A DNA stretch of 23,129 bases, from assembly GCA_050693155.1 (NCBI GenBank), contig JBOGWA010000145.1, positions 1 to 23,129 of the forward strand, in the 5' to 3' direction. Shown one piece after another: positions 6,740-14,868 of the stretch. Each line of letters begins with the position of its first letter. Positions within the stretch are counted from its first letter, which is position 1. Position numbers and translations under genes: made by a program. Source of the DNA: JBOGWA01 sp050693155. Lineage in GTDB: Bacteria > Actinomycetota > UBA4738 > CALAEC01. The notes beneath the pieces were generated by a model. The model made no database searches. It saw only the letters and a list, made by a program, of their open reading frames with translations, and was not told the origin of the DNA.

Positions 6740-7259
6740 CTGCGCCCTCCGCCTCTCCCAACTCGTCGACCAACAGCCTGCGCGCCCGGTGCATGCGGCT
6801 CTTCACGGTGCCGCCGGGAACCCCAAGGACGTCCGATGCTTCTCGATATGAAAAGCCGAAGACCTCGATCAGCACGAAGGCCTCCCGCAGCTCTGCCGGA
6901 AGCCCGTCGATCGCCTCGCGCAGCGCCGCGCGAAGCGCGGCATCCGGCGCGGGAGGCTCCACCTCCACCTGTTCGACGAGCCGCCGCTGGCGGGAGGCCT
7001 TGCGGATCGCGTCCACCGAACAATTCCGGGTGATGCGGAAGAGCCACGTCGAGAACTTGGAGCGCCCTCGAAAAGACCGGAGCGAGCGGAACGCCGCGAT
7101 GAAGGCGTCCTGTGCGACGTCCTCGGCCAACTCTCGGTCGCGCACGAGATGAAGCGCGAGCCGATAGACCTCTCCCTGATACAGACGGACGAGCTCCTCG
7201 AACGCCCCGAGGTCGCCTTCTCGCGCCCGGCGGACGATCTCCGGTTCCGGCTCTCGCAA
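6729..7259 (-). CDS. RNA polymerase ECF-type sigma factor
   Basis: Group 4 sigma-70 factor of 176 aa. Region 2 spans ~17-85 (LREPEPEIVRRAREGD, then AEDVAQDAFIAAFRSLRSF and STWLFRITRNCSVDAIRK). Region 4 spans ~112-165 (LPAELREAFVLIEVFGFSYR, then LGVPGGTVKSRMHRARRLL, the helix-turn-helix for the -35). I chose TTG at 7259 because GGGGAGG lies 8 nt upstream and the protein then begins as ECF factors usually do; an alternative TTG at 7298 would add 13 glycine-rich residues and lacks a ribosome site. It is the first large gene of an operon with its anti-sigma factor and an M15 peptidase. A GAACC-N16-CGACTGTTCT element upstream suggests autoregulation. Confidence 0.93.
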   Translation of the reverse strand: MREPEPEIVRRAREGDLGAFEELVRLYQGEVYRLALHLVRDRELAEDVAQDAFIAAFRSLRSFRGRSKFSTWLFRITRNCSVDAIRKASRQRRLVEQVEVEPPAPDAALRAALREAIDGLPAELREAFVLIEVFGFSYREASDVLGVPGGTVKSRMHRARRLLVDELGEAEGADEV

Positions 7260-7330
7260 TCGCGTGGCCTCCCCGCCCGGACCCCCGCCCGAGCGCAAGT
7301 GTGACGGCGCGGCGGAACCCCGACAACCGC

Positions 7331-7387
7331 TTACCGCCGCCTGAGTACGATGGCGCCCGCCCCCAGAATCGTGACGTCTCGACGCAT
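7331..7387 (-). CDS. Possible 18-aa small ORF in the 5' leader of the sigma operon
   Basis: ATG at 7387 with an unusually strong ribosome site (AGGAGGGAGAG about 8 nt upstream) opens MRRDVTILGAGAIVLRRR, ending in TAA. It lies between the predicted ECF promoter and the sigma start, in a different frame from sigma. It may be a translated upstream ORF, a very small basic hydrophobic peptide, or a chance ORF. Support is limited to the ribosome site and position. Confidence 0.3.
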   Translation of the reverse strand: MRRDVTILGAGAIVLRRR

Positions 7388-7418
7388 AGGCTCTCCCTCC
7401 TCAGTGCGAGGCTTCAAC

Positions 7419-7449
7419 AGAACAGTCGCGTGCCGAGGCGTTGCGGTTC
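7419..7449 (-). promoter_or_regulatory. Candidate autoregulatory ECF promoter of the sigma operon
   Basis: On the minus strand GAACC (7449-7445), 16 nt, then CGACTGTTCT (7428-7419). This matches the element at 3558-3528 in both blocks and in spacing, and the 17 nt around the -10 agree at 15 positions (CGGCACGCGACTGTTCT against CCGCAAGCGACTGTTCT). ECF factors commonly transcribe their own operon. Confidence 0.6.
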
Positions 7450-7469
7450 ACGCCTCTTTCGGCTCTGCC

Positions 7470-8756
7470 TTACCGAGAGGGGATCAGGGTCTCCTGCGTC
7501 TGTGGGTTCAGGTGATCGAGCTTCAGCGCCTTCTTCGTGGACGGATCCTTGAGATAGAAGACGTTCAGACCTTCGGTGATGTCGGACTCGTAGATGAAGC
7601 CGTTGTACCAGTAGCTCGACCAGGCCCCGCCGTCTGCTTCCGGTTCGATCGGCTGCGGATCCGACCAGGCGACCTGAAACGCGTCCGCGGGATCGGTGAA
7701 ATCGACGACATTCGTCCCGCCCTGGTAGTACGAGGAAACGAGGAGGTACCGGTTGCGGAGCGGTACGACGTTGTAGTTGTGAACGGTGCAGTTCTCGGTG
7801 GCCGATTGGTCCTGCGGGAACTCGAAGGAGCCGAGGAAGGAGCCGTCCGTGGCGCTCCAGAAGAAGACGCTCTTTTCCGTCGGGGTGTTTTGCTCCTGGC
7901 ACGCTGGCTGCGTACCACCGCCGGGCTCCCACCCCGTGACGATGACCTCGCCGTCCCACGTGAAGGCTGCGGAGTGCCAGCTGGTCACCCCTACCTGGGT
8001 GAAGGAGAAGAGGGCCTGTGGCGCGGCCGGATCGGAGATGTCCCACACGATCACGTTAGGGTTGCAAGCCCCGGCGGCAAGGCCGGCCCCGAGGTGCACG
8101 TTGATGTCGTGGCAGGTCGCGATCTCATCGGGGAGGAGCGGTCGAAGCGACACCGTTGCGCTCGCCGGATCGTCAAGCGGGACTTCAATGATGGACATGA
8201 GGCCCGGGCAGCCCGAGGTCGCAACATAGATGAAGACGCGATCGTTCTCCACATCGGGCACGAGGGTGTGGGTGTGCGAGCCCCCGCACGTGGCAATCGC
8301 CGTAATCAGGTCGTCCGGTCCCGTGTTCTTGGGATCGCTGACATCGAAGATCTGAACCCCCTCGTAGCCGACCGGGAACGGGATCTGCGAGGGCTCCCCC
8401 ACGCAATCAGCGGTCATTCGCGCGGAATCCACTGACCGGAACAGCAGCGTGCCCCACACGGACATGTCGCCCTGCGAGCCCGGACACGTGATATCCGCGA
8501 GCTCCTTTGGCTTCCTCGGGTTCTTGATGTCGATGATTCGAAAACCCTCGTAGCTTCCCTGGAACGCGAGGTTCTTCCAAAAGGCCAGGTCGCTGTTCGC
8601 AGTTCCGTCGCCGAGCGATGCTGGCCGAGGGCTGTCGGCGACCGGAATGAGGTTCTCGCTACGGGGGTCCTTCTTGTGCCCCGCGGAGACCGGAAGCGAC
8701 GTTCCGACCGCAGCGAGAACAAACACAGCGGCAAACGCGATGTGGCTACGTCGCAT
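7470..8756 (-). CDS. Secreted LVIVD-repeat beta-propeller protein
   Basis: Exported protein of about 428 aa. The signal peptide (MRRSHIAFAAVFVLAAVGTS, cut after PVSA) is clear. The body has repeated LVIVD-like units in which a name line ends in an Asp: EGFRIIDIKNPRKP, EGVQIFDVSDPKNTG, NVIVWDISDPAAPQ, TNVVDFTDPADAF and GLNVFYLKDPSTK. Such repeats form surface beta-propellers; the ligand is normally unknown. Several Cys pairs (TCGGSHTHT, SGCPG, TCHD) suggest disulfides outside the cell. ATG at 8756 has GGAGG 8 nt upstream; GTG at 8765 is an alternative. It is divergent from ilvD and seems to be a single gene; no metabolic link is evident. Confidence 0.8.
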   Translation of the reverse strand: MRRSHIAFAAVFVLAAVGTSLPVSAGHKKDPRSENLIPVADSPRPASLGDGTANSDLAFWKNLAFQGSYEGFRIIDIKNPRKPKELADITCPGSQGDMSVWGTLLFRSVDSARMTADCVGEPSQIPFPVGYEGVQIFDVSDPKNTGPDDLITAIATCGGSHTHTLVPDVENDRVFIYVATSGCPGLMSIIEVPLDDPASATVSLRPLLPDEIATCHDINVHLGAGLAAGACNPNVIVWDISDPAAPQALFSFTQVGVTSWHSAAFTWDGEVIVTGWEPGGGTQPACQEQNTPTEKSVFFWSATDGSFLGSFEFPQDQSATENCTVHNYNVVPLRNRYLLVSSYYQGGTNVVDFTDPADAFQVAWSDPQPIEPEADGGAWSSYWYNGFIYESDITEGLNVFYLKDPSTKKALKLDHLNPQTQETLIPSR

Positions 8757-8912
8757 CAAGGTCACCTCCGGAGTCCGGGCTCGAGGAAGCGTAGTTCCTG
8801 CGTAGCGATTCGACCAAACGCTCTAGATTCCTTTCTCACCCGACGGGACCTCCGTACACGGGTCCGGCGAGTATGGTTTCGAAGCCGGCTGTCGATCGCG
8901 CCGGAAGCGAAC

Positions 8913-10592
8913 GTGAACCAGCGAACCCGCGTCCGAAGACGAAGCGCCGACGTGACGGAAGGTGTCGAGCGAGCACCCGCTCGCGCGATGCTTCGGGCCG
9001 TCGGCTTTTCGGACGACGACTTCTCCAAGCCTCAGGTCGGCGTCGCCTCATCGTGGAACGAGGTCACTCCGTGCAACTTCCATCTCGACCGTCTCGCGGA
9101 TGCCGCCAAGGCAGGGGTGAGGCAGGGCGGGGGCGTGCCGATGGAGTTCACCACGATCGCGGTCTCCGACGGCATCGCCATGGGCCACGAAGGCATGCGG
9201 GCCTCGCTCGTCTCGCGCGAGCTGATCGCCGATTCGGTCGAGCTCGTCGCGCACGCCGAGCGCTTCGATGCCCTCGTCACCATCGCCGGGTGCGACAAGT
9301 CGTTACCGGGAATGGTGATGGCGGCCGCTCGGCTAAACCTGCCAACCGTGTTCGTCTACGGGGGAACGATCCTCCCTGGGAAGTACAGAGGCAGGGACGT
9401 AACGATCCAGGACGTGTTCGAGGCCGTCGGGGCCGCAGAGGCGGGGAGGATGACGGTCGAGGAGCTGCGCGAGCTCGAGAAGGTCGCGTGCCCGGGCGCC
9501 GGCTCCTGCGCCGGGATGTACACGGCAAACACGATGGCGTGCGCGGTCGAAGCGCTCGGGATGTCCCTCCCCGGTTCGGCCTCCCCTCCGGCCGTCGATC
9601 CTCGCCGTGACGAGACCGCCTCGGCCGCCGGCGAGGCGGTCGTGCGGCTCCTCGAGGCGGGAGTCACACCGCGCGACATCATCACGAAGGAGGCGCTCGA
9701 GAATGCCATTGCGGTCGTGGTGTCGGTCGGCGGGTCGACGAACGCCGTCCTGCATCTTCTTGCGATCGCGGCGGAGGCGGGAGTCGACCTCGAGATCGAC
9801 GACTTCGATCGAGTGTCTCGCAGAACTCCTCACATCGGTGACCTTCGACCGGGCGGACGGTACGTGATGGCCGACCTGGACAGGATCGGCGGCGTTCCGG
9901 TGCTCATGCGAGAGCTCCTTGACGCGGGCCTGCTTCACGGCGACGCGCGCACGGTGACCGGCGCGAGCGTGGCCGAGAATCTCGAGGGCGTCGCCGTTCC
10001 CGAGGGGCAGGACGTCGTCCGCGGTCTGGGCGATCCGATCCACGACGTCGGCGGGCTTGCGGTCCTTCGGGGATCGCTCGCGCCCGAGGGCTGCGTGGTG
10101 AAAGTAGCTGCAACGGCACGCGCAGATCACCGAGGCCCTGCTCGAGTGTTCGAGTCCGAGGAGGAGTGCTTCGAGGCCGTGACGAGCGGCCGAGTGCAAC
10201 CGGGAGAGGTCCTCGTGATTCGTGGCGAAGGCCCGCGCGGCGGCCCCGGCATGCGCGAGATGCTTGCGGTCACGGCGGCCGTGGCCGGCGCCGGGCTCGG
10301 CGAACAGGTCGCGCTCGTCACCGACGGGCGCTTCTCTGGCGCGACACGAGGACTGATGATCGGCCACGTCGCGCCGGAGACGGCCGACGCGGGTCCGATT
10401 GCCCTCGTTCAAAACGGCGACACGATCTCGATCAACATCGCCTCGCGCAGGATCGATCTCGAGATTCCGGAGGAGGAACTCGATCGACGACGTCGCGACT
10501 GGACGCCACCACCCCCCCGCTACAAGACGGGCGCGCTCGCGAAGTACGCGCGCCTGGTAGGAAGCGCCTCCAACGGCGCCGTCTGCGGCTAG
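8913..10592 (+). CDS. ilvD: Dihydroxy-acid dehydratase
   Basis: Converts 2,3-dihydroxy-isovalerate and -methylvalerate to the 2-oxo acids, the third common step of branched-chain amino-acid synthesis, using an Fe-S cluster in the cytoplasm. Length 559 aa matches the family. The cluster-binding cysteines are in TPCNFH (Cys54), AGCDKSLPGM (Cys127) and CPGAGSCAGMYTANTMA (Cys199). The C-terminal VTDGRFSGATRG motif is also present. The GTG at 8913 is preceded by GGAAG at 5 nt and gives the expected N-terminus; an open frame further upstream has no family resemblance. The gene stands alone, about 8 kb from ilvB on the other strand. I see no convincing promoter in the 156-bp gap to the divergent LVIVD gene. 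Confidence 0.97.
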   Translation: MNQRTRVRRRSADVTEGVERAPARAMLRAVGFSDDDFSKPQVGVASSWNEVTPCNFHLDRLADAAKAGVRQGGGVPMEFTTIAVSDGIAMGHEGMRASLVSRELIADSVELVAHAERFDALVTIAGCDKSLPGMVMAAARLNLPTVFVYGGTILPGKYRGRDVTIQDVFEAVGAAEAGRMTVEELRELEKVACPGAGSCAGMYTANTMACAVEALGMSLPGSASPPAVDPRRDETASAAGEAVVRLLEAGVTPRDIITKEALENAIAVVVSVGGSTNAVLHLLAIAAEAGVDLEIDDFDRVSRRTPHIGDLRPGGRYVMADLDRIGGVPVLMRELLDAGLLHGDARTVTGASVAENLEGVAVPEGQDVVRGLGDPIHDVGGLAVLRGSLAPEGCVVKVAATARADHRGPARVFESEEECFEAVTSGRVQPGEVLVIRGEGPRGGPGMREMLAVTAAVAGAGLGEQVALVTDGRFSGATRGLMIGHVAPETADAGPIALVQNGDTISINIASRRIDLEIPEEELDRRRRDWTPPPPRYKTGALAKYARLVGSASNGAVCG

Positions 10593-10632
10593 CGCCTGCA
10601 CAGGGCCGACCCCTGTCGTTCCGTAGCGAGGA

Positions 10633-10652
10633 ACCGCCGCTAGGAGGGCGGT
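10633..10652. terminator. Hairpin between convergent ilvD and argH
   Basis: ACCGCC (10633-10638) and GGCGGT (10647-10652) form a 6-bp stem with an 8-nt loop in the 65-bp gap between the two converging genes. It is followed by CTTGTCT on the plus strand, a weak T-rich tail. It could act on both transcripts; strength is doubtful. Confidence 0.4.
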
Positions 10653-10657
10653 CTTGT

Positions 10658-12034
10658 CTAGTGCGCGGATCGGGTCGAGAGCCAATCCCGAAGCTGGGCA
10701 ATCTGGCCTTCCACCGATCCGGGGGAGGTGGCTCCCGGGCCGGTTCGGCGGGATACCGCCTCGCGCGCATCGAGTTTCGGGAGATCGGCAAGGAGCGCCG
10801 ACTGTTCTATCCCCTCCTCGGATATCAGCTCGGCCAGCGTTTTCTCCCCGGCCTCGGCATCCTTGACCATCCGCCCGACGAGAGCGTGGGCCTCCCGAAA
10901 CGGCATCCCTCTCGTGGTGAGGTGTTCGGCGATGTCGGTGGCGAACATGCCCGGGTCCGACGCCGCCGCCGCCAGCCGATCGTCGTTGAAGTGCAGGGTC
11001 TCCACGACTCCGGCAAGAGCCGGGAGTGTCGCCCGCAGCGTGTCGGCGGTATCGAAGACCGGCTCCTTGTCCTCTTGCAGGTCGCGGTTGTACGCAAACG
11101 GCAATGCCTTGAGGGCGGCAGCGAGCGTCACGAAGTTGCCGAGCAGCCGCCCGGCCTTTGCTCGAGAGAGTTCCGCGGCGTCGGGGTTCCGCTTCTGCGG
11201 CATGATGCTCGACCCCGTGGCGTAGGCCTCGTCGACCTCTGCGTAGCCGAACTCGGCCGTGGACCAGAGCACGATTTCCTCCGCCAGCCACGAAAGATGA
11301 ACGCCGAGGATCACGCCCGCGGCGAGGAACTCGAGGGCGAAATCCCGATCGGCGACCGCGTCCATCGAGTTCTCGAACACGCGCGCGAAGCCGAGGTTGC
11401 GCGCGATCTTGTCAGACCCCAGAGGTAGGGTCGTTCCCGCGAGCGCCGCTGCTCCAAGCGGCGAGATATCCGCCGATTCGAAGACCAGCGAGAAGCGGGA
11501 CTCGTCACGAACGAGCGCCCAGGCATGTGCAAGGAGGTGATGCGCCAGCAGAACGGGTTGTGCACGCTGCAAATGCGTATATCCGGGCAGAAGAACGTCC
11601 TTGTGTGATTCCGCCTGGTCGACCAGGGCGCCCACGAGCCGTCGGACGGCCGCCCCCACGTCGGCGCAAGCGTCCTTGACGAACAGGCGGAGGTCGGCGA
11701 CGACCTGATCGTTTCGGCTGCGGCCCGCATGAATCTTCGCGCCCACCGGCCCGAGTCGATCGGTGAGCCCGCGCTCGATCGCCATGTGGATGTCTTCATC
11801 AGCCTTGACGAATTCGAACCTGCCCTCGCTGATGGCACCCCCGATCTCATCGAGTGCGCGATCGAGTAGGTCTCGCTCCTCGAAAGAGATCAGCCCGGCT
11901 GCTGCGAGCGCAGCGGCATGAGCCTTCGAGACGCGGACATCGTGTGGGGCCAGCCGGACGTCGAAATCCAGGGACCGGACGAGCCGCCACGCGGCATCGG
12001 CGGGTGGCCGGGCGAAACGGCCTCCCCTAGCCAC
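10658..12034 (-). CDS. argH: Argininosuccinate lyase
   Basis: Last step of arginine synthesis: splits argininosuccinate into arginine and fumarate. The 458-aa protein has HAGRSRNDQ (102-110), GYTHLQRAQP with catalytic His154, and the fumarase/aspartase signature GSSIMPQKRNP (274-284), whose serine loop is catalytic. I chose GTG at 12034, which gives VARGGRF in place of the usual WGGRF start and overlaps the argG stop by 8 nt (GTGGCTAG). An ATG at 12118 would add 28 residues not seen in the family and overlap argG by 92 nt. The family Trp before GGRF is replaced by Arg. It is the final gene of the arg operon and has no strong ribosome site, so it probably depends on coupling with argG. Confidence 0.95.
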   Translation of the reverse strand: MARGGRFARPPADAAWRLVRSLDFDVRLAPHDVRVSKAHAAALAAAGLISFEERDLLDRALDEIGGAISEGRFEFVKADEDIHMAIERGLTDRLGPVGAKIHAGRSRNDQVVADLRLFVKDACADVGAAVRRLVGALVDQAESHKDVLLPGYTHLQRAQPVLLAHHLLAHAWALVRDESRFSLVFESADISPLGAAALAGTTLPLGSDKIARNLGFARVFENSMDAVADRDFALEFLAAGVILGVHLSWLAEEIVLWSTAEFGYAEVDEAYATGSSIMPQKRNPDAAELSRAKAGRLLGNFVTLAAALKALPFAYNRDLQEDKEPVFDTADTLRATLPALAGVVETLHFNDDRLAAAASDPGMFATDIAEHLTTRGMPFREAHALVGRMVKDAEAGEKTLAELISEEGIEQSALLADLPKLDAREAVSRRTGPGATSPGSVEGQIAQLRDWLSTRSAH

Positions 12035-13211
12035 GCTCGCCCCAAAGCCGGACAGGAAGACCGAAAAGCCTGACGAAACCGCGGGCGTCCTCCTGGTCGA
12101 AACAGTCTCCTTCGCCATAAGTCGCGAGCCCTCGGTCGTAGAGGGATCGATCGGAGCGACGACCGAGAATCGAGCACGACCCGCGGTGGAACCGGAGCCG
12201 GACCTCCCCCTCGACGTCTCCTTGAGTCGACTCGACAAAGGCGTCGAGCGCCTCCCGCAGGGGCGAGTACCACAACCCGTTGTAGACGAGCTCGGACCAG
12301 CGCGGCTCGACGGCCGAGCTCTTGTGGTGAGCAAGGTCGCGTTCAAGGGTGAGCCCCTCGAGATCCCGATGAGCCGAAATGATCGCGAGCGCCGCCGGGA
12401 CCTCATAGAGCTCGCGTGACTTGATACCGACGAGGCGGTTCTCGACCATGTCGACGCGTCCGAAACCGTTCGAGCCGGCGGCCTCGCCTACCCGGTGGAT
12501 CAGCGAAACGGGATCCAACAAGGTTCTGTCGATCGCGGTTGGGACCCCAGCCTCGAAACGCACAACCAGCTCGGTCGCCTCGTCCGGAGCGGTCGTCGGA
12601 TCGACCGTGCGCTCGAAGGCGTCGGCGGGAGGCTCTCCCCATGGATCCTCGAGTGGGCCGCACTCGATCGTGCGGCCCCACAGGTTCTCGTCAACCGAGT
12701 AGACCTTCGAGGTCGCTTCCACGGGAATGTCGAAGCGGCGTGCGATATCGACAGCCTCGGTGCGGGACAGCTTGCCGTCCCGCACCGGCGCGAGCACTGC
12801 GAGATCGGGCGCGAGCGCCGCGAGCGACACCTCGAAACGAACCTGATCGTTGCCCTTTCCGGTGCACCCGTGCGCCGCCGTTGTGGCGTCCACCTCTCGG
12901 GCAACGTCCACGATCTTCGTGGCGATCAGCGGGCGCGCCAGCGCGGAGACGAGCGGATAGCGGCCCTCGTACAAGCCGTTCGCCCTCACCGCCGGCCACA
13001 CGAAGGACGTCGCGAACGTCTCGACTGCGTCGACGAGCCTGACCTCGACCGCGCCCGCTGCCTTTCCTCTCCGCACGAGCTCGTCGGGGTCTCCGCCCTG
13101 ACCAACATCGACGGTAACCGCGATCACCTCATAGCCCTGGTCGCTGAGATGGCGGATGGCGACGGAGGTGTCGAGCCCACCCGAGTAGGCGAGGACGCAG
13201 CGACCCTTCAT
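12027..13211 (-). CDS. argG: Argininosuccinate synthase
   Basis: Joins citrulline and aspartate with ATP to form argininosuccinate. The 394-aa length fits the family. The N-terminus LAYSGGLDTS (residues 7-16) is the PP-loop ATP site, and HGCTGKGNDQVRFE is the second conserved substrate/ATP motif. The ATG at 13211 overlaps the argR stop (ATGA) and has GGAGAG 6 nt upstream. It is the sixth gene of the operon. Confidence 0.97.
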   Translation of the reverse strand: MKGRCVLAYSGGLDTSVAIRHLSDQGYEVIAVTVDVGQGGDPDELVRRGKAAGAVEVRLVDAVETFATSFVWPAVRANGLYEGRYPLVSALARPLIATKIVDVAREVDATTAAHGCTGKGNDQVRFEVSLAALAPDLAVLAPVRDGKLSRTEAVDIARRFDIPVEATSKVYSVDENLWGRTIECGPLEDPWGEPPADAFERTVDPTTAPDEATELVVRFEAGVPTAIDRTLLDPVSLIHRVGEAAGSNGFGRVDMVENRLVGIKSRELYEVPAALAIISAHRDLEGLTLERDLAHHKSSAVEPRWSELVYNGLWYSPLREALDAFVESTQGDVEGEVRLRFHRGSCSILGRRSDRSLYDRGLATYGEGDCFDQEDARGFVRLFGLPVRLWGERG

Positions 13212-13669
13212 GGGCGACTCTCCACGAGGCGCTCGAGCCTGCGGACGAGCGTTCGCCCCCGGACGCCTTCCCGGGCCACGAGGAGAATCGTGTCGTCGCC
13301 GGCGACCGTTCCGGCGATGTCCTCGAAGGCGACCTCGTCGAGCACCTCGGCGACCGCGTTGGCTGCGCCCGGCGGAGTCCTGATCAAGACAAGATTGCCC
13401 GAGGGTTCCATGCCGAGGGCGAACTCCTCCAACAGCCGTTTGAGCTGGGCCATCCGTCGGGGACGTCCCGCCTGCTCGGGCGGTGCATACCGAAGCTCGC
13501 CGTTCGTGCCGCGGACACGCGCGAGGCCCAGGTCTTCCAGGTCCCGGGAGACGGTTGGCTGGGTGACATCGAATCCGCGATCGCGGAGCCGATCGAGGAT
13601 CGCGCGTTGCGTGGGAAGCGACTCTCGGCGAACAAGCTCGAGGATCGCCTGCTGGCGTCGCTGCTTCAC
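13208..13669 (-). CDS. argR: Arginine repressor
   Basis: Arginine-responsive DNA-binding repressor, normally a hexamer. The 153-aa protein has an N-terminal winged helix with TQPTVSRDLEDLGLARV (36-52), where SRDL is the family's recognition-helix signature, and a C-terminal oligomerisation domain with AGDDTILLV (123-131), the arginine-binding Asp pair. The GTG at 13669 overlaps the argD stop by 4 nt (GTGA). Its likely operator is the pair of ARG-box-like sites at 18073-18110, so the repressor controls its own operon. Confidence 0.95.
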   Translation of the reverse strand: MKQRRQQAILELVRRESLPTQRAILDRLRDRGFDVTQPTVSRDLEDLGLARVRGTNGELRYAPPEQAGRPRRMAQLKRLLEEFALGMEPSGNLVLIRTPPGAANAVAEVLDEVAFEDIAGTVAGDDTILLVAREGVRGRTLVRRLERLVESRP

Positions 13670-14868
13670 CGTTCGGCCCCTTCATCGGCGTCCTCTACCG
13701 TATGAAGCGCCTCGGCGAACCGTTCAATCGCGAGCGCGACATCGGCCTCGGTGACGGTGAGCGGAGGCGAGAAGCGAACGACGTGACGAGCCGACTCGGT
13801 CAGGACGAGCCCGCCGCGAAGCGCGCGCTGTACGACCGGTCGAGGGATAGCGCCCTTCGACAGTTCGACGCCAACAAGCATGCCGCGCCCGCGGATGTCC
13901 TGAACGTCCTTCGAGCCGGCGACTGCCTCGCCGAGACCCCTCAGGAGTTGCTCTCCCCGAGCTCGTGCGTTCGCCAGCAGATCCTCTTGCTCGATTACCT
14001 CGAGGACCGCCAGCGCCGCGGCACACGGAACCGGCCCACCCCCGAACGTCGATGCATGGTCGCCGGGGCCGAAGCCAATCGCGTCTCGCGCGATGCATAC
14101 TCCGATCGGAAGCCCCCCGGCGAGCCCCTTTGCGAGAGTCATGACGTCCGGCCGGACGCCAGACTCTGTATGCGCGAACCAATCGCCGCATCGGCCGATT
14201 CCCGTCTGGACCTCGTCGAGGATGAGCAGGGACCCTGCGGCGTCGCAGGCCGCCCGCGCCGCCTCGAGATATCCCTCCGGGGCGGGAACGACGCCGCCCT
14301 CGCCGAGGACCGGCTCGAGGATCACGGCCGCTGTTTCTTCGTCGACCGCCGCCCCGAGCGCCTCGGTGTCGCCGAAGGGCACGTGGACGAACTCGGAGGG
14401 AAGCGGTTCGAACGGCGCGTGTTTTTCGGGATACCCGGTTGCGGCGAGCGTCGCGATCGTGCGGCCGTGAAAGCCTCCCAACGCCGAAACGATCTTGGCC
14501 CTGCCGGTACTCTTCTTCGCGATCTTGAGCGCGGCTTCGTTCGCTTCCGCGCCCGAGTTCGCAAGGAACACTCGCCCCCAGCCGGCGAGCTCGACGAGCC
14601 GTTCTGCAAGCTCGACCTGTGGTTCCGTGTAGAAGAGGTTGCTCACGTGCGCGAGCCGCGCCGCCTGATCTGTCACCGCGGCAACCCAACGGGGATGAGA
14701 GTGGCCGATCTGGGCAACGGCGATTCCGGCAGCGAAGTCGAGGTACTCCGTGCCCTCGTCATCGAAGAGCCGCACTCCCTCGCCGCGCACGAACGTCACC
14801 GGATACCGGGAGTACGTGGGCATGAGCGCACGCGCCTCACGGGTTGCGAGATCGAGGGCGACACTCAC
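13666..14868 (-). CDS. argD: Acetylornithine aminotransferase
   Basis: PLP enzyme that transaminates N-acetylglutamate semialdehyde to N-acetylornithine with glutamate. The 400-aa protein shows ANSGAEANEAALK (103-115, PLP phosphate region), GGFHGRT (131-137), LILDEVQTGIGR with Asp218, and the Schiff-base Lys247 in TLAKGLAGGLPIG. The GTG at 14868 overlaps the argB stop (GTGA) and has an excellent GGAGG 7 nt upstream. It is directly followed by argR, with no argF between them. Confidence 0.95.
   Translation of the reverse strand: MSVALDLATREARALMPTYSRYPVTFVRGEGVRLFDDEGTEYLDFAAGIAVAQIGHSHPRWVAAVTDQAARLAHVSNLFYTEPQVELAERLVELAGWGRVFLANSGAEANEAALKIAKKSTGRAKIVSALGGFHGRTIATLAATGYPEKHAPFEPLPSEFVHVPFGDTEALGAAVDEETAAVILEPVLGEGGVVPAPEGYLEAARAACDAAGSLLILDEVQTGIGRCGDWFAHTESGVRPDVMTLAKGLAGGLPIGVCIARDAIGFGPGDHASTFGGGPVPCAAALAVLEVIEQEDLLANARARGEQLLRGLGEAVAGSKDVQDIRGRGMLVGVELSKGAIPRPVVQRALRGGLVLTESARHVVRFSPPLTVTEADVALAIERFAEALHTVEDADEGAER

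Noticed and set aside
8766..8830. Possible promoter of the LVIVD gene (TTGGTC, 18 nt, TACGCT on the minus strand).
   Set aside because: Both boxes match consensus poorly; not better than chance in this gap.
8676..8912. In-frame N-terminal extension of ilvD.
   Set aside because: Runs through the start of the divergent LVIVD gene and the intergenic gap; IlvD's normal N-terminus begins at 8913 next to a ribosome site.
9333..11291. Long minus-strand open frame (~650 codons) opposite ilvD and in another frame of argH.
   Set aside because: It overlaps two well-conserved enzymes, has no family-like motif and is Arg/Ala-rich; typical mirror frame in GC-rich DNA.
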